Positions 16,620-24,982 of a DNA stretch of 64,000 nucleotides are shown piece by piece. The position numbers and the translations under genes were made by a program. Position 1 is the stretch's first letter, and each line of letters starts with the position of its first letter. Under the pieces are notes generated by a model, which was not told where the DNA came from, ran no database searches, and saw only the letters and a program-made list of their open reading frames with translations. The stretch comes from Sva-07 sp963707515. Its GTDB lineage: Bacteria > Actinomycetota > Acidimicrobiia > Acidimicrobiales > Ilumatobacteraceae. The DNA lies in the NCBI GenBank assembly GCA_963707515.1, contig CAVPQI010000003.1, forward strand, positions 682,001-746,000. The letters are read 5' to 3'.

Positions 16620-17783
16620 ATGGCAACGTTCCGTGACCTGCTCAGCGCGGCGAAGTCCGAGATCCGCGAGATCGACCCCGAGGCCGCCGCAGCGAGCATC
16701 GCCGACGGTGCGCTGGTGCTCGACGTGCGCGAGCCCGACGAGTACGACGAGGGCGCACTGCCCGGCGCGGTGCACATCCCGCGTGGCCACCTCGAGGCGC
16801 AGATCGAGGGTCGCGTGCCCGACAAGGACGGCCCGATCGTCGTCTACTGCGCCGGTGGCGTGCGCTCGGCCTTCGCCGCCAAGACGCTCGGTGAGCTCGG
16901 CTACAGCAACGTCAGCTCGATGGTGGGTGGCTTCGGTCGCTGGAAGGACGAGGGGCGCCCGTGGAAGCAGCCGGCGTCGCTGACTCCCGAGCAGAGCAAC
17001 CGCTACAAGCGCCACCTCCTGTTGCCGGAGGTCGGTGTCGAGGGTCAGGTCAAGTTGCTCGAGTCGAAGGTGTTGATGCTCGGTGCCGGCGGCCTCGGGT
17101 CACCGGCCGCGCTGTACCTCGCCGCTGCCGGCGTCGGCACGATCGGCATCGTCGACATGGACGAGGTCGACTCGTCGAACCTGCAGCGCCAGATCCTCCA
17201 CAACATCGATCGCATCGGCGACCGCAAGGTCGACTCGGCGAAGAAGACGCTGACGATGCTCAACCCCGACGTCGACGTCGTCACCTACGACACCCGCCTC
17301 GACGCCTCGAACATCATCGACATCATCTCCGGCTACGACGTGATCGTCGATGGCGCGGACAACTTCCCCAGCCGCTACCTGCTCAACGACGCCAGCGTGA
17401 AGCTCGGCATCCCCGTGGTCCACGGCTCGATCTTCCGCTTCGAGGGCATGGTCAGCGTGTTCCACCCGAAGGAGGGTCCGACGTACCGCGACATGGTGCC
17501 CGAGCCGCCGCCCGCGGAGCTCGCCCCGAGCTGCGCCGAAGCCGGCGTGCTGGGCGTGCTGCCGGGCATCGTCGGCTCGATCCAGGCGCTGGAGACGATC
17601 AAGGTCATCCTCGGTCTCGGCGAACCGCTGATCGGTCGCATCCTCACCGTCGACACGACCGAGATGGAGTTCCGGGTGTTCAACCTCCGGCCGGACCCCG
17701 CCAACGAGGTCACCTACGCCAACCGCGACCGGATCCAGATCCGCGAGCTCGACGGTCTCTGCGCCCCCGGCCTCTCGCACTGA
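16620..17783 (+). CDS. moeZ: Rhodanese-MoeB/ThiF fusion (sulfur-carrier adenylyltransferase)
   Basis: 387 residues in two domains. Residues ~20-125 are a rhodanese domain with active-site Cys77 in YCAGGVRS. Residues ~130-385 are an E1-like MoeB/ThiF domain with the nucleotide-binding LGAGGLGSPAALYLAAAG, then DSSNLQRQ and GADNFPSRYLLND. It should adenylate the C-terminal glycine of a MoaD/ThiS-like carrier and load sulfur on it, for molybdopterin, thiamine or cysteine synthesis. The usual actinobacterial MoeZ has the domains in the opposite order (MoeB first). No carrier-protein gene is nearby. Confidence 0.9.
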   Translation: MATFRDLLSAAKSEIREIDPEAAAASIADGALVLDVREPDEYDEGALPGAVHIPRGHLEAQIEGRVPDKDGPIVVYCAGGVRSAFAAKTLGELGYSNVSSMVGGFGRWKDEGRPWKQPASLTPEQSNRYKRHLLLPEVGVEGQVKLLESKVLMLGAGGLGSPAALYLAAAGVGTIGIVDMDEVDSSNLQRQILHNIDRIGDRKVDSAKKTLTMLNPDVDVVTYDTRLDASNIIDIISGYDVIVDGADNFPSRYLLNDASVKLGIPVVHGSIFRFEGMVSVFHPKEGPTYRDMVPEPPPAELAPSCAEAGVLGVLPGIVGSIQALETIKVILGLGEPLIGRILTVDTTEMEFRVFNLRPDPANEVTYANRDRIQIRELDGLCAPGLSH

Positions 17784-17786
17784 GAT

Positions 17787-17970
17787 GCTGGTCGGGCCTC
17801 ACGGAGGTCCGGTGGCTGGCCACGGCTGGTCGGCCCGACGAGATCCTGGTCCGGGTCGTCGCTGGCGCTTCCCTCGCCGGCTGACGTCGCCACCCACGGC
17901 TGGTCGGCCCGACGAGATCCTGGTCGGGCCTCGTCGCTGGCGCTTTCCTCGCCGGCTGACGTCGCCACCC
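17787..17970. repeat. Palindromic repeat family, locus A
   Basis: Immediately after the moeZ stop. The left arm GCTGGTCGGGCC (17787-17798) and right arm GGCCCGAC (17832-17839) can pair, followed by CGTCGCTGGCGCTTCC. A second, 74-bp-shifted partial copy follows from 17895. The same units occur at 25932-26155 and 51162-51270. No protein reading is credible. Confidence 0.8.
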
Positions 17971-18014
17971 GCAATCGACCAGTGCCGCCGCTGGCCCTCT
18001 CCACTGGGCGCGCC

Positions 18015-18020
18015 TAGCGT
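18015..18020 (+). promoter_or_regulatory. -10 element (TAGCGT) of the AOX-like gene
   Basis: TAGCGT ends 6 nt before the ATG at 18027. Confidence 0.5.
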
Positions 18021-18026
18021 GACGAC

Positions 18027-18753
18027 ATGACCGACGCGCAGGGCAGCACATTCCCGGTCACCGAGGCGATCGGGGAGCGCCCGCCCTTCGGGGCGATGGA
18101 GCGCCTCGATCATGACCGGCTGGTGGCCGAACAGGCGGTCACCCTCGCCCGTCCTCGACGCAAGGCGTCGCTCAGCGCGAAGGCGCTGTTCGCGGTGATG
18201 GACCTGCTGTACGGCGAGGCGCGCACGCTGCCCAAGTTCCGCGTGCTCGAGCTCGTCGCCCGAGTGCCCTACCAGGCGTGGGAGAACGTCGCCTACGTGG
18301 CGGTCACGCACACCGCGCGCGAGACCAGGCTTCGCCCGGCGGGTGTTCGACCAGGTGCGCGTCAGCCGGTTCGAGCAGGACAACGAGCAGTGGCACCTGC
18401 TGATCCTCGAAGAGCTCGTCGCCGAGCAGGACACCCGGCTCGGGTTCATCCGCCACCGGGTCGTCCCGCAGATCCTCGCCTTTGCCTACTACCAGCTGTC
18501 GTGGTTCATGTATGCGGTGCGGCCGGCGTGGTCGTATCGGCTCAACGCCGACTTCGAGGATCACGCCGAGCACGAGTACGCCCTGCTCGTCGAGGAACAT
18601 CCCGAGTGGGAAGACGTGCCGTACGACGGCCAGTTCAGCGACGACTACGGCGACTACGCCTCGCTCGCCGACCTGTTCCGCCAGATCGGCTACGACGAGC
18701 GCCTGCACATGCTCGAGAGTGAAGCGCACCTCGCCACGCCACGCTTCGAGTGA
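18027..18753 (+). CDS. Alternative-oxidase-like diiron protein, frameshifted
   Basis: Two readings join into one ~242-residue protein if the extra C at 18330 is removed: ENVAYVAVTHTARETR continues as FARRVFDQVRVSRFEQ. The joined protein has four candidate diiron ligands in the order used by alternative oxidase: an acidic helix RVLELVARVP, DNEQWH (ExxH), FEDHAEHEY and DERLHMLES (ExxH). AOX transfers electrons from quinol to oxygen without pumping protons. The hydrophobic helix QILAFAYYQLSWFMYAV fits interfacial membrane binding. The quinol substrate and true activity are unproven. Confidence 0.72.
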
Positions 18754-18771
18754 CGCCTCGCCCGAGCCCCG

Positions 18772-19674
18772 TCAGGCGGGCTCGGTGAGCACCTCGGCTT
18801 CCAGCGGGCCGCGCTCGTCGCGCTCTTGCACGACGACCCCGACGAGCACGAGACCGATGCCGGCGAGCTCGATCCCGCTCGGTTGCTGATCGAGCACCAG
18901 CCAGCCGATGAACGCGGCGGTCACCGGCAACAGCGCCAGCAGCAGCGAGAACCGCCGCACCGGGATCCGCCGCAGGGTGAACTGGTCGATGCCGTACCCG
19001 ATGGCGTTCGAGAAGACGCCGACCAGCAGGCACAGCGCCAGCAGCCGCGGCGACGTCCACACCGGCCCGCTCCACGGCGCACCGGCCGGGGCGATCGCCA
19101 GGGCGCCGATCGCCAGCCCGATACCGAGCCCCGCGACGCCGCGGTCGAGTCGTGCCACCCGTGCCCCGATCACGATGTACGCCGCCCACATCGCCGACGC
19201 CGCGAGGATGAAGCCGAGCCCGGCGGCGTTTCCCTCGATCTCGCCACCACCGAGCACAGCGACGCCGATCACGGCGAACCCCAACGCGACCGCGTTGCGT
19301 GCCGTGCGCGTGGCGACGGCGGCGACGGCGATCGGGCCGATGAACTCGATCGTCACCGCCTTGCCGAGGTCGAGGCGATCGATCCCGAGGTAGAAGAACA
19401 GGTTCATCAGCGCCGTGGCGATGCCGAACAGGCCGGCGGCGACGAACTCGTCACGACTCCAGCGTCGGCGCCAGGCGCGGGACACGGCGACGAGGGCGAT
19501 CGCCGCACCGATGACGCGGAACCAGGCGACGGTCTGCGGCTCGACCTCGTCGAAGAGGGCGACGGCGATGACCGCGCCGGCGTACTGGGCGATCGCCGAG
19601 AGGACGAACAGGGCCTCCGGCTGGGTCGTGTTCAGCCAGCGCCCGACCGGGCCCGGCGGGCGGCGATCGTCCAA
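18772..19674 (-). CDS. EamA-family exporter, RhtA-like
   Basis: 300 residues with ten predicted helices in two EamA halves. FNAIGYGIDQFTLRRIPVR-like context and VTIEFIGPIAVA are typical of the RhtA (threonine/homoserine exporter) branch. The start appears to be TTG at 19674, ten bases after the aldolase stop, so the two are probably co-transcribed. The next in-frame ATG is too far inside the first helices. The substrate is inferred only from the branch. Confidence 0.78.
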   Translation of the reverse strand: MDDRRPPGPVGRWLNTTQPEALFVLSAIAQYAGAVIAVALFDEVEPQTVAWFRVIGAAIALVAVSRAWRRRWSRDEFVAAGLFGIATALMNLFFYLGIDRLDLGKAVTIEFIGPIAVAAVATRTARNAVALGFAVIGVAVLGGGEIEGNAAGLGFILAASAMWAAYIVIGARVARLDRGVAGLGIGLAIGALAIAPAGAPWSGPVWTSPRLLALCLLVGVFSNAIGYGIDQFTLRRIPVRRFSLLLALLPVTAAFIGWLVLDQQPSGIELAGIGLVLVGVVVQERDERGPLEAEVLTEPA

Positions 19675-19683
19675 CGACGACCG

Positions 19684-20514
19684 TCAGTCGAACAGGGCAG
19701 GTTCGGAGAGCGAGATCTCCTCCCACATCGGCTGGAAGCTGAACCAGCCGGCGGCGTGGAAGCCCGTGTTCTGCAGCGTGTAGGTGGCGTACTCGTCGCG
19801 GATCTCGATCGGCTTGCCGGCGGCCATCGCCAACAGCTGCGCCTGGCAGGAGCGCTCCATCGAGACGAACCAGAACGCCGCCTCGTCGACGGTCTCGCCG
19901 ACGGTGAACAGGCCGTGGTTCTGGTGGATCGCCGCCTTGCCCTCCGAGAACAGCGCGGCGAACTCCTTGCCGGCCTCGACGTCGAACACGACGGCGCCAC
20001 CCTGTTCGGAGATCACCTTGTGGTCCTTGTAGAAGATGCAGGCGTCCTGGGTGAGTGGGGCCAGCGGGATGCCGAGCGAGCTGAACGCCTTGCCGAACGG
20101 CGAGTGCGAGTGGGCTGCGGCGATCACGTCGGGACGGGCCTCGTGGATCGCCGAGTGGAGCACGAAGGCGGCGCGGTTGACCGGCTTCGTGCCGTAGACC
20201 ACGTTGCCCTCGTGGTCACACAGGATCAGGTCGCTCTGCTTGATGTGGCGGAAGCTCATCCCGAAGGGGTTGACCCAGAACAGCTCCGGGAACTCGGGGT
20301 CGCGGACGGTGATGTGGCCGGCGACGCCCTCGGAGAACCCGAAGCGTCCGAACAGACGGAGGGCTCCGGCGAGGTGCGTCTTGCGGTAGTAGCGCTCCTC
20401 TTCGACGGTCTCGAACGTCGGGATGCCGTCGAGGCCGACGACCTTCGGGGTCAGCTCGATGCCGTCGATGCTGCGGGTCGGCGCCGACGTGGCGGCGTCT
20501 TCGGTGATGGCCAT
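19684..20514 (-). CDS. Class II aldolase / adducin family protein
   Basis: 276 residues. The metal site is visible as the pair in AAAHSHSPFGKAF and the later HQNHGLF, and a Glu/Asp-rich region precedes the first. This zinc-aldolase fold covers fuculose-phosphate aldolases, ribulose-phosphate epimerases and adducin-like proteins; the present branch (GRFGFSEGVAGHITVRDPE) is widespread but uncharacterised. The ATG at 20514 has a TACCGT -10 six bases upstream. It is divergent from the RidA gene. Confidence 0.85.
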   Translation of the reverse strand: MAITEDAATSAPTRSIDGIELTPKVVGLDGIPTFETVEEERYYRKTHLAGALRLFGRFGFSEGVAGHITVRDPEFPELFWVNPFGMSFRHIKQSDLILCDHEGNVVYGTKPVNRAAFVLHSAIHEARPDVIAAAHSHSPFGKAFSSLGIPLAPLTQDACIFYKDHKVISEQGGAVVFDVEAGKEFAALFSEGKAAIHQNHGLFTVGETVDEAAFWFVSMERSCQAQLLAMAAGKPIEIRDEYATYTLQNTGFHAAGWFSFQPMWEEISLSEPALFD

Positions 20515-20520
20515 GAACCC

Positions 20521-20526
20521 ACGGTA
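20521..20526 (-). promoter_or_regulatory. -10 element (TACCGT) of the aldolase gene
   Basis: Minus-strand TACCGT ends 6 nt before the ATG at 20514. Confidence 0.5.
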
Positions 20527-20562
20527 CTCCTCGACGCCGACCGCGTCTCGGGCCCTGCGTCC

Positions 20563-20568
20563 TACGAT
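20563..20568 (+). promoter_or_regulatory. -10 element (TACGAT) of the RidA gene
   Basis: TACGAT ends 6 nt before the ATG at 20575. Confidence 0.5.
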
Positions 20569-20574
20569 CCACGG

Positions 20575-20967
20575 ATGGCCGCAACCTCCCGCCCGATCGA
20601 GCCGGACGACATCGCCCCGCCGGCGGCGAACTACGCCCACGCCGTGCTCAGTGAGTCGGCCGGGCGATGGCTGCACACCTCCGGCGTCGTGCCCATCGCG
20701 CCCGATGGGTCCGTGCCCGACGGCATCGCCGAGCAGGCGGAGGTCGTGTGGACGAACATCGGCGCGATGCTCCGCGAGGCGCGGATGGAGCCGAGCGACA
20801 TCGTGTCGATCACGACCTACGTGGTGGTCGGTGAGGAGCTCGGCCCGGTGATGGCCGCTCGCGATCGTGCCCTCGGTGGGCACCGAGCGGCGTCGACGCT
20901 GGTGACAGTGCCGGCGTTGGTGCGCCCGGAATGGCGTCTCGAGGTCGCCGTGATCGCCGCAACGTGA
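20575..20967 (+). CDS. RidA/YjgF-family protein
   Basis: 130 residues. RidA proteins hydrolyse reactive enamine/imine intermediates released by PLP enzymes. The family core is seen in LHTSGVVPIAPDG, QAEVVWTNIGAMLREA, DIVSITTYVV and the closing PEWRLEVAVIA. The conserved Arg of the active site is expected in the ALVRPEWRLEVEV-like end, where VRPEWRLE is present. It is read from a leaderless-type promoter and followed by an interrupted acetyltransferase gene. Confidence 0.87.
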   Translation: MAATSRPIEPDDIAPPAANYAHAVLSESAGRWLHTSGVVPIAPDGSVPDGIAEQAEVVWTNIGAMLREARMEPSDIVSITTYVVVGEELGPVMAARDRALGGHRAASTLVTVPALVRPEWRLEVAVIAAT

Positions 20968-21014
20968 ATCCCGCGAGCCGGCATCATCACGTCCGCCGGT
21001 GACGTACACCAGCG

Positions 21015-21519
21015 ATGATGGACGCGATGGACCTGGTGATCGCACCCGAGCTCCCGGCGAGCGCCGACGTCGTCGAGCTGCTGGAGCAACACCTGACCTT
21101 CGCCCGGGCGACGTCGCCGGCGTGTCACGTCCACGCCCTCGATCATCGACGGGCTACGCGATCCGTCGGTCACCTTCTTGACCGCGCGGCTCCACGGCGA
21201 GCTGGTGGGCGTCGGCGCGATCAAGCAGCTCGCCGTCGACCACGGCGAACTGAAGTCGATGCACACCCGCTCGTCCGGCCGTGGTCAAGGCGTCGGTCGG
21301 GCGATGGTGACGGCGCTGGTCGACATCGCCCGAACACGCGGGTACCGCCGCGTGAGCCTCGAGACGGGCACGCAGGACGAGTTCGCGCCGGCCCGGGCCC
21401 TCTACGCCTCCATGGGCTTCGAGACCTGCCCGCCCTTCGGCGATTACACGGCCAACCCGCACAGCGTCTGCATGACACTCGCCCTCGAACCCCGAAATTT
21501 GTCCGATCCTGGTCGCTGA
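21015..21519 (+). CDS. GNAT acetyltransferase, frameshifted
   Basis: The first 43 codons (MMDAMDLVIAPELPAS...) and a second frame from about 21145 (TFLTARLHGELVGVGA, SSGRGQGVGRAMV, RGYRRVSLETG) join into one GNAT protein of ~168 residues if the C at 21144 is dropped. The acetyl-CoA loop RGQGVGR and the ALYASMGFETCPPF helix-strand pair are clear; this is the branch called PhnO/YjaB-like. The substrate is unknown. The last codons overlap the large hairpin at 21492-21544. Confidence 0.75.
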
Positions 21520-21544
21520 GCGACCGAATTCGGACAAATTTCGG
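21492..21544. terminator. Nested perfect hairpin between convergent genes
   Basis: A 15-bp perfect outer stem (21492-21506 with 21530-21544, beginning CCGAAATTTG) encloses a second perfect palindrome, GGTCGCT-G-AGCGACC. Its AT-rich arms stand out in this sequence. It lies at the 3' ends of the convergent acetyltransferase and ThrH genes, and could serve both as a bidirectional terminator. Confidence 0.65.
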
Positions 21545-21606
21545 CGCTGCCGGGTCGAGGTGGGTACCGGGGTTTCGGCGGGTGCCGGTCAGAGGCGGGT
21601 GCCGGG

Positions 21607-22218
21607 TCAGAGGTGGGTGGCGATGGCGGCGAGCAGGGCGTCGTAGTCGTCGAACGGGGTGAACTGCGGGAACTCGGCGATCACGTTCGCCGGCGCATGG
21701 AACAGGTACCCGGCGTCGGCGGCGGCGAGCATCGCCGTGTCGTTGTAGCTGTCGCCGGCGGCGATCACCCGGTACTCGAGCGCCTGCAGCGCCTCGACGG
21801 CGCGCTGCTTCTGGTTCGGCTGGCGCAACCGGTAGTCGACGATGCGGTCGTCGGCGACGACCAGGCGGTGGCAGAGCACGGTCGGCCAGCCGAGCTGGCG
21901 CATCAACGGCCGGGCGAATTGCTCGAACGTGTCCGACAGCAGGATGACCTGCGTCCGTTGGCGGAGCTCGTCGAGGAACGCCACGGCACCGTCGAGTGGT
22001 TCGAGCCCGGCGATGACGTCCTCGATCAGCGACATCGTCAGGTCGTGGGCCGCCAACAGATCGAGGCGGTACCGCATCAGGACGTCGTAGTCCGGCTCGT
22101 CGCGTGTCGTCCGCCGCAGACCCTCGATGCCGGTTCGCTCGGCGACGGCGATCCAGATCTCGGGGACCAGCACGCCTTCCACGTCGAGCGTCACCACGGT
22201 CTGTTCGCGCACGGCCAC
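21607..22218 (-). CDS. thrH: ThrH: phosphoserine phosphatase / homoserine phosphotransferase
   Basis: 203 residues of the HAD superfamily. LDVEGVLVPEIWI carries the nucleophile-region Asp/Glu, TRDEPDYDVLM and LLSDTFEQFARPLMRQLG are the ThrH signatures, and AAGDSYNDTAML is HAD motif III/IV. Known ThrH proteins dephosphorylate phosphoserine and can pass the phosphate to homoserine. The first Asp of the canonical DxDxT is followed by VEG, as in other ThrH proteins. GTG at 22218 is used. Confidence 0.88.
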   Translation of the reverse strand: MAVREQTVVTLDVEGVLVPEIWIAVAERTGIEGLRRTTRDEPDYDVLMRYRLDLLAAHDLTMSLIEDVIAGLEPLDGAVAFLDELRQRTQVILLSDTFEQFARPLMRQLGWPTVLCHRLVVADDRIVDYRLRQPNQKQRAVEALQALEYRVIAAGDSYNDTAMLAAADAGYLFHAPANVIAEFPQFTPFDDYDALLAAIATHL

Positions 22219-22303
22219 AGTCTCGCCGCCGGCGCCGGTGTCGGCGAAATGCCGAGCGCCGACGACATCCGCCGCGACTGGCCGGGATTCCCGGTCGCCG
22301 CCG

Positions 22304-22873
22304 TCAGTCGGCGACGAAGGTGATGTCGGGCGCCTCGCGCTGGGTGCCCGGCGCCGACTGGGTCGCCCAGCCGAGGTAGATCACCCCGACGATGCGGTCG
22401 TCGGAACCGAAGCCGCACAGTTCGAGCGTGCGTGGCGGCGACGTCATGCCCGGCGTCGACCAGAACGACGCCAGCCCGAGCGTCGTCGCCGCCAACAGCA
22501 GGTTCTGGATGCCGGCGGCCACGGCGTCGCGGTTCTCGAGGTCGAGCATCTCGTTGTCGTGCGGCGCCGCCCCGACGACGAGCGTCATCGGCGTGCGCAG
22601 GTACTTGCCGCGAGTCTTGGCCAGCTTGCCCTCGTCGCCGATCCCGGCTCGCTCCATGTCGTCGGCCATCGCCGCGCCGAGGCGGGCACGGCCGTCACCG
22701 GTGAAGACGGCGAACCGCCACGGATGGGTCTTCTTGTGGTTCGGCGCCCACGTGGCCAGGGTGCACAGATCGCGGACGATGTCGGTCGGCACGGCACGCT
22801 GGTGGTCGACGAACATCGACGTGCGGCGGACGCGCACGAGTGCGGCGAAGTCGTCGAAGGCGACAGGGGACAT
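22304..22873 (-). CDS. Nitroreductase-family flavoprotein
   Basis: 189 residues. The FMN-binding start is VRRTSMFVD, WAPNHKKTHPWRFAV is the typical helix-loop-strand, and AAGIQNLLLAATTLGLASFW and VIYLGWA complete the fold. The branch resembles YdjA-type small nitroreductases. NAD(P)H-dependent reduction of nitro- or quinone compounds is expected. The ATG at 22873 overlaps by a few bases the putative start region of the divergent EamA gene, so the two share promoter DNA. Confidence 0.85.
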   Translation of the reverse strand: MSPVAFDDFAALVRVRRTSMFVDHQRAVPTDIVRDLCTLATWAPNHKKTHPWRFAVFTGDGRARLGAAMADDMERAGIGDEGKLAKTRGKYLRTPMTLVVGAAPHDNEMLDLENRDAVAAGIQNLLLAATTLGLASFWSTPGMTSPPRTLELCGFGSDDRIVGVIYLGWATQSAPGTQREAPDITFVAD

Positions 22874-22883
22874 GGATGCCAGG

Positions 22884-23819
22884 ATGTCACGCGTGCGCGG
22901 GCAATCGACATCCGACCACGTCGGATCGGGAACGGCGCGGCGACCGATCGTTGCCGTGATCGGGGCGGCGATGTTGTTCGGCACGGCCGGAACGGCACAG
23001 GAGCTGGGACCCAGCGCGGCGACACCGCTCGGGGTCAGCGCCGTGCGCATCGCCATCGGCACCTGCATCTTGTGGCTGGCGATCGCCTTCCGCCGGGCCG
23101 CGCCGCGACGGGCGACCCTGCGGGCGCAGTGGCGCCTGTTCCTCGTCGGTGGCGCCGGGGTGGCGACGTACTCGCCGATGTTCATGTCGTCGGTCGACCG
23201 CACCGGCGTCGCCGTCGGCACCGTGGTCGCCATCGGCAGCGGACCGTTCTTCGCCGGCGCCCTCGAGTGGGCGTGGCGGGGCGTGCGACCGGGGTTGGGA
23301 TGGCTGATCGGCACCCTCGTCACGGTGTCGGGCGGCGTCGTGCTCGTCGTCGCCCAGAGCAGCGCCGGCAGCGGCGAGTCGGCGGTCGACACGGTCGGTG
23401 TGCTCTTCGCCCTCGTCGCCGGCGCCGGTTACGCGCTGTATTCGGTGACGGCGAAGGTGACGATCGCCGACGGCGTGGACTCGACGGTGGCGCTCGCCGT
23501 GCCGTTCACCGTCGGCTCGGTCGCCGTCGCGCTGATGGCACTCGGCGAGCCGTTCGAATGGTTGGCGACTCGCCAGGGGCTGTGGATGGCGTTCCAGCTC
23601 GGGATCCTGGCGACCGGCCTCGCCTACCTCCTCTACGGCTTCGGCCTGCAGCGACTGACGTCGGCGACGACGGTGACGCTCGTCCTCGCCGAGCCGCTGA
23701 CCGCCACGGCGTTGGCCGCGGTCGTCCTCGACGAGTCGATCGTCGCCGTCGCCTGGATCGGCATCGCCGTGCTGTGTGCCGGCTTGCTCGTCGTCGGCCG
23801 CACCGCCGAGGTCGCCTGA
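22884..23819 (+). CDS. EamA/DMT-family transporter
   Basis: About 311 residues and ten helices in two EamA repeats (VAVIGAAMLFGTAGTAQ and GVLFALVAGAGYALYSV). The second repeat ends with LVLAEPLTATALAAVVLDE, the typical DMT signature. ATG 22884 is used; ATG 22872 is in frame four codons earlier and would overlap the divergent nitroreductase start. The substrate is unknown. Confidence 0.8.
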   Translation: MSRVRGQSTSDHVGSGTARRPIVAVIGAAMLFGTAGTAQELGPSAATPLGVSAVRIAIGTCILWLAIAFRRAAPRRATLRAQWRLFLVGGAGVATYSPMFMSSVDRTGVAVGTVVAIGSGPFFAGALEWAWRGVRPGLGWLIGTLVTVSGGVVLVVAQSSAGSGESAVDTVGVLFALVAGAGYALYSVTAKVTIADGVDSTVALAVPFTVGSVAVALMALGEPFEWLATRQGLWMAFQLGILATGLAYLLYGFGLQRLTSATTVTLVLAEPLTATALAAVVLDESIVAVAWIGIAVLCAGLLVVGRTAEVA

Positions 23820-23822
23820 GTT

Positions 23823-23875
23823 CCGATCTCGGTCAGAATCTTCCCGGAAAGCGGGAAGATTCTGACCGAGATCGG
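23823..23875. terminator. Perfect 24-bp hairpin with GAAAG loop
   Basis: Positions 23823-23846 and 23852-23875 are exact reverse complements around the pentaloop GAAAG. It begins three bases after the EamA stop and ends eight before the stop of the convergent LigD-type gene, so it can act as a bidirectional terminator or RNase barrier. Confidence 0.8.
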
Positions 23876-23882
23876 TGCGGCG

Positions 23883-24929
23883 TCAGTCGGGAGTCGGTTT
23901 ACGGGCCCGTGACGGCTGGACGCGCGGCGCCTCGTTGGGCATCTTCGGGTACACGGGCGGCCAGGGTGCGTCGGGGATGCCGTTGGCGAGGTCTTCGGCG
24001 AACCGTTCGACGAGCGGCGTGATCGTGCACACCGCGTCGTCCATCAACTCCCACGGGTCGCCGCGCTCGGCCAGCCGGGCGGGCACCGTGTCGATCGTCA
24101 TCGCCTCGGGATCGATCGTGTCGAGTTCGTCCCACGAGAACGGGGTCGACACCTGGGCGCCGACCCGTGGGCGCGCTCCCCAGGCCCCGAACATGTTCTT
24201 GTGCGGCGCGTTCTGGTTGAAGTCGATGAACACCCGCTCGCCACGCTCCTCCTTCCACCACTTGTCGGTGAGCACGTCGGGGTGGCGGGCGGCCATCTCC
24301 CGGGCGAGGGCGACGACGGCGCCACGGACGGCGAACGAGTCCCAACCGGGCTCGACGCGCACGTAGATGTGGATGCCCTTGCTGCCGGTGGTCTTCGGGA
24401 ACCCGACCATGCCGACCTCGGCGAGGTAGTCGCGGACGTGGCCGGCGCACTCGCGGATCGTGTCGAACGTGACGCCCGGCGAGGGGTCGAGGTCGATGCG
24501 CATCTCGTCGTGGTCCTCCGGCATGGACGCATGGAACGGCCACACGTGGAGCCCGAGCACGCCCATGTTGACCGCCCACAACACGTGGGCGAGGTCGGCG
24601 ATCACGAGGGCCCGCGACGGGGTGCCGTTGATCGTCTCCACGGTCGTCGTCTCGAGCCACGGCGGTGCCGAGTCGGGGATCCGCTTCTGGAAGAACGACT
24701 GGGCGCGCACGCCGTTCGGGTAGCGCTCGAGCAGCACCGGCCGATCGACGATCGTCGGCATCAGGGCGTCGGCGACGGCGACGTAGTAGCGGGCGAGGTC
24801 GAGCTTGGTCCGCGGCTCCTTGGCAGGGCCGACGGAGGGGAACATCACCTTGTCGGGGCTGGTGATCGCCACGACCTGCGTGCCCGTGTCGATCTCGACC
24901 GGCGCCCCGAACTCGTCGGCCTTGCCCAT
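23883..24929 (-). CDS. LigD-type polymerase domain (primase-polymerase) protein
   Basis: 348 residues matching the polymerase domain of DNA ligase D. LERYPNG, FFQKRIP, then MRIDLDPSPGV with the metal-binding Asp pair, GSKGIHIYVRV, and later FIDFNQNAPHK with the third acid. These archaeo-eukaryotic primase-type polymerases fill gaps during non-homologous end joining with Ku and ligase. Neither Ku nor a ligase domain is in the window; the protein is stand-alone, as in mycobacteria. TAGCGT precedes the ATG by 7 nt. Confidence 0.88.
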   Translation of the reverse strand: MGKADEFGAPVEIDTGTQVVAITSPDKVMFPSVGPAKEPRTKLDLARYYVAVADALMPTIVDRPVLLERYPNGVRAQSFFQKRIPDSAPPWLETTTVETINGTPSRALVIADLAHVLWAVNMGVLGLHVWPFHASMPEDHDEMRIDLDPSPGVTFDTIRECAGHVRDYLAEVGMVGFPKTTGSKGIHIYVRVEPGWDSFAVRGAVVALAREMAARHPDVLTDKWWKEERGERVFIDFNQNAPHKNMFGAWGARPRVGAQVSTPFSWDELDTIDPEAMTIDTVPARLAERGDPWELMDDAVCTITPLVERFAEDLANGIPDAPWPPVYPKMPNEAPRVQPSRARKPTPD

Positions 24930-24936
24930 GACGGCG

Positions 24937-24942
24937 ACGCTA
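24937..24942 (-). promoter_or_regulatory. -10 element (TAGCGT) of the LigD-type gene
   Basis: Minus-strand TAGCGT ends 7 nt before the ATG at 24929, only 7 bp from the dapD terminator hairpin. Confidence 0.5.
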
Positions 24943-24948
24943 GCCGAG

Positions 24949-24981
24949 CGTTACAACAGGGGTCTGACCCCTGTTGTAACG
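24949..24981 (-). terminator. Terminator hairpin after dapD
   Basis: A perfect 15-bp stem (24949-24963 with 24967-24981) around CTG; the centre reads GGGGTCTGACCCC. It starts one base after the dapD stop (minus strand). Confidence 0.75.
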
Positions 24982-24982
24982 G

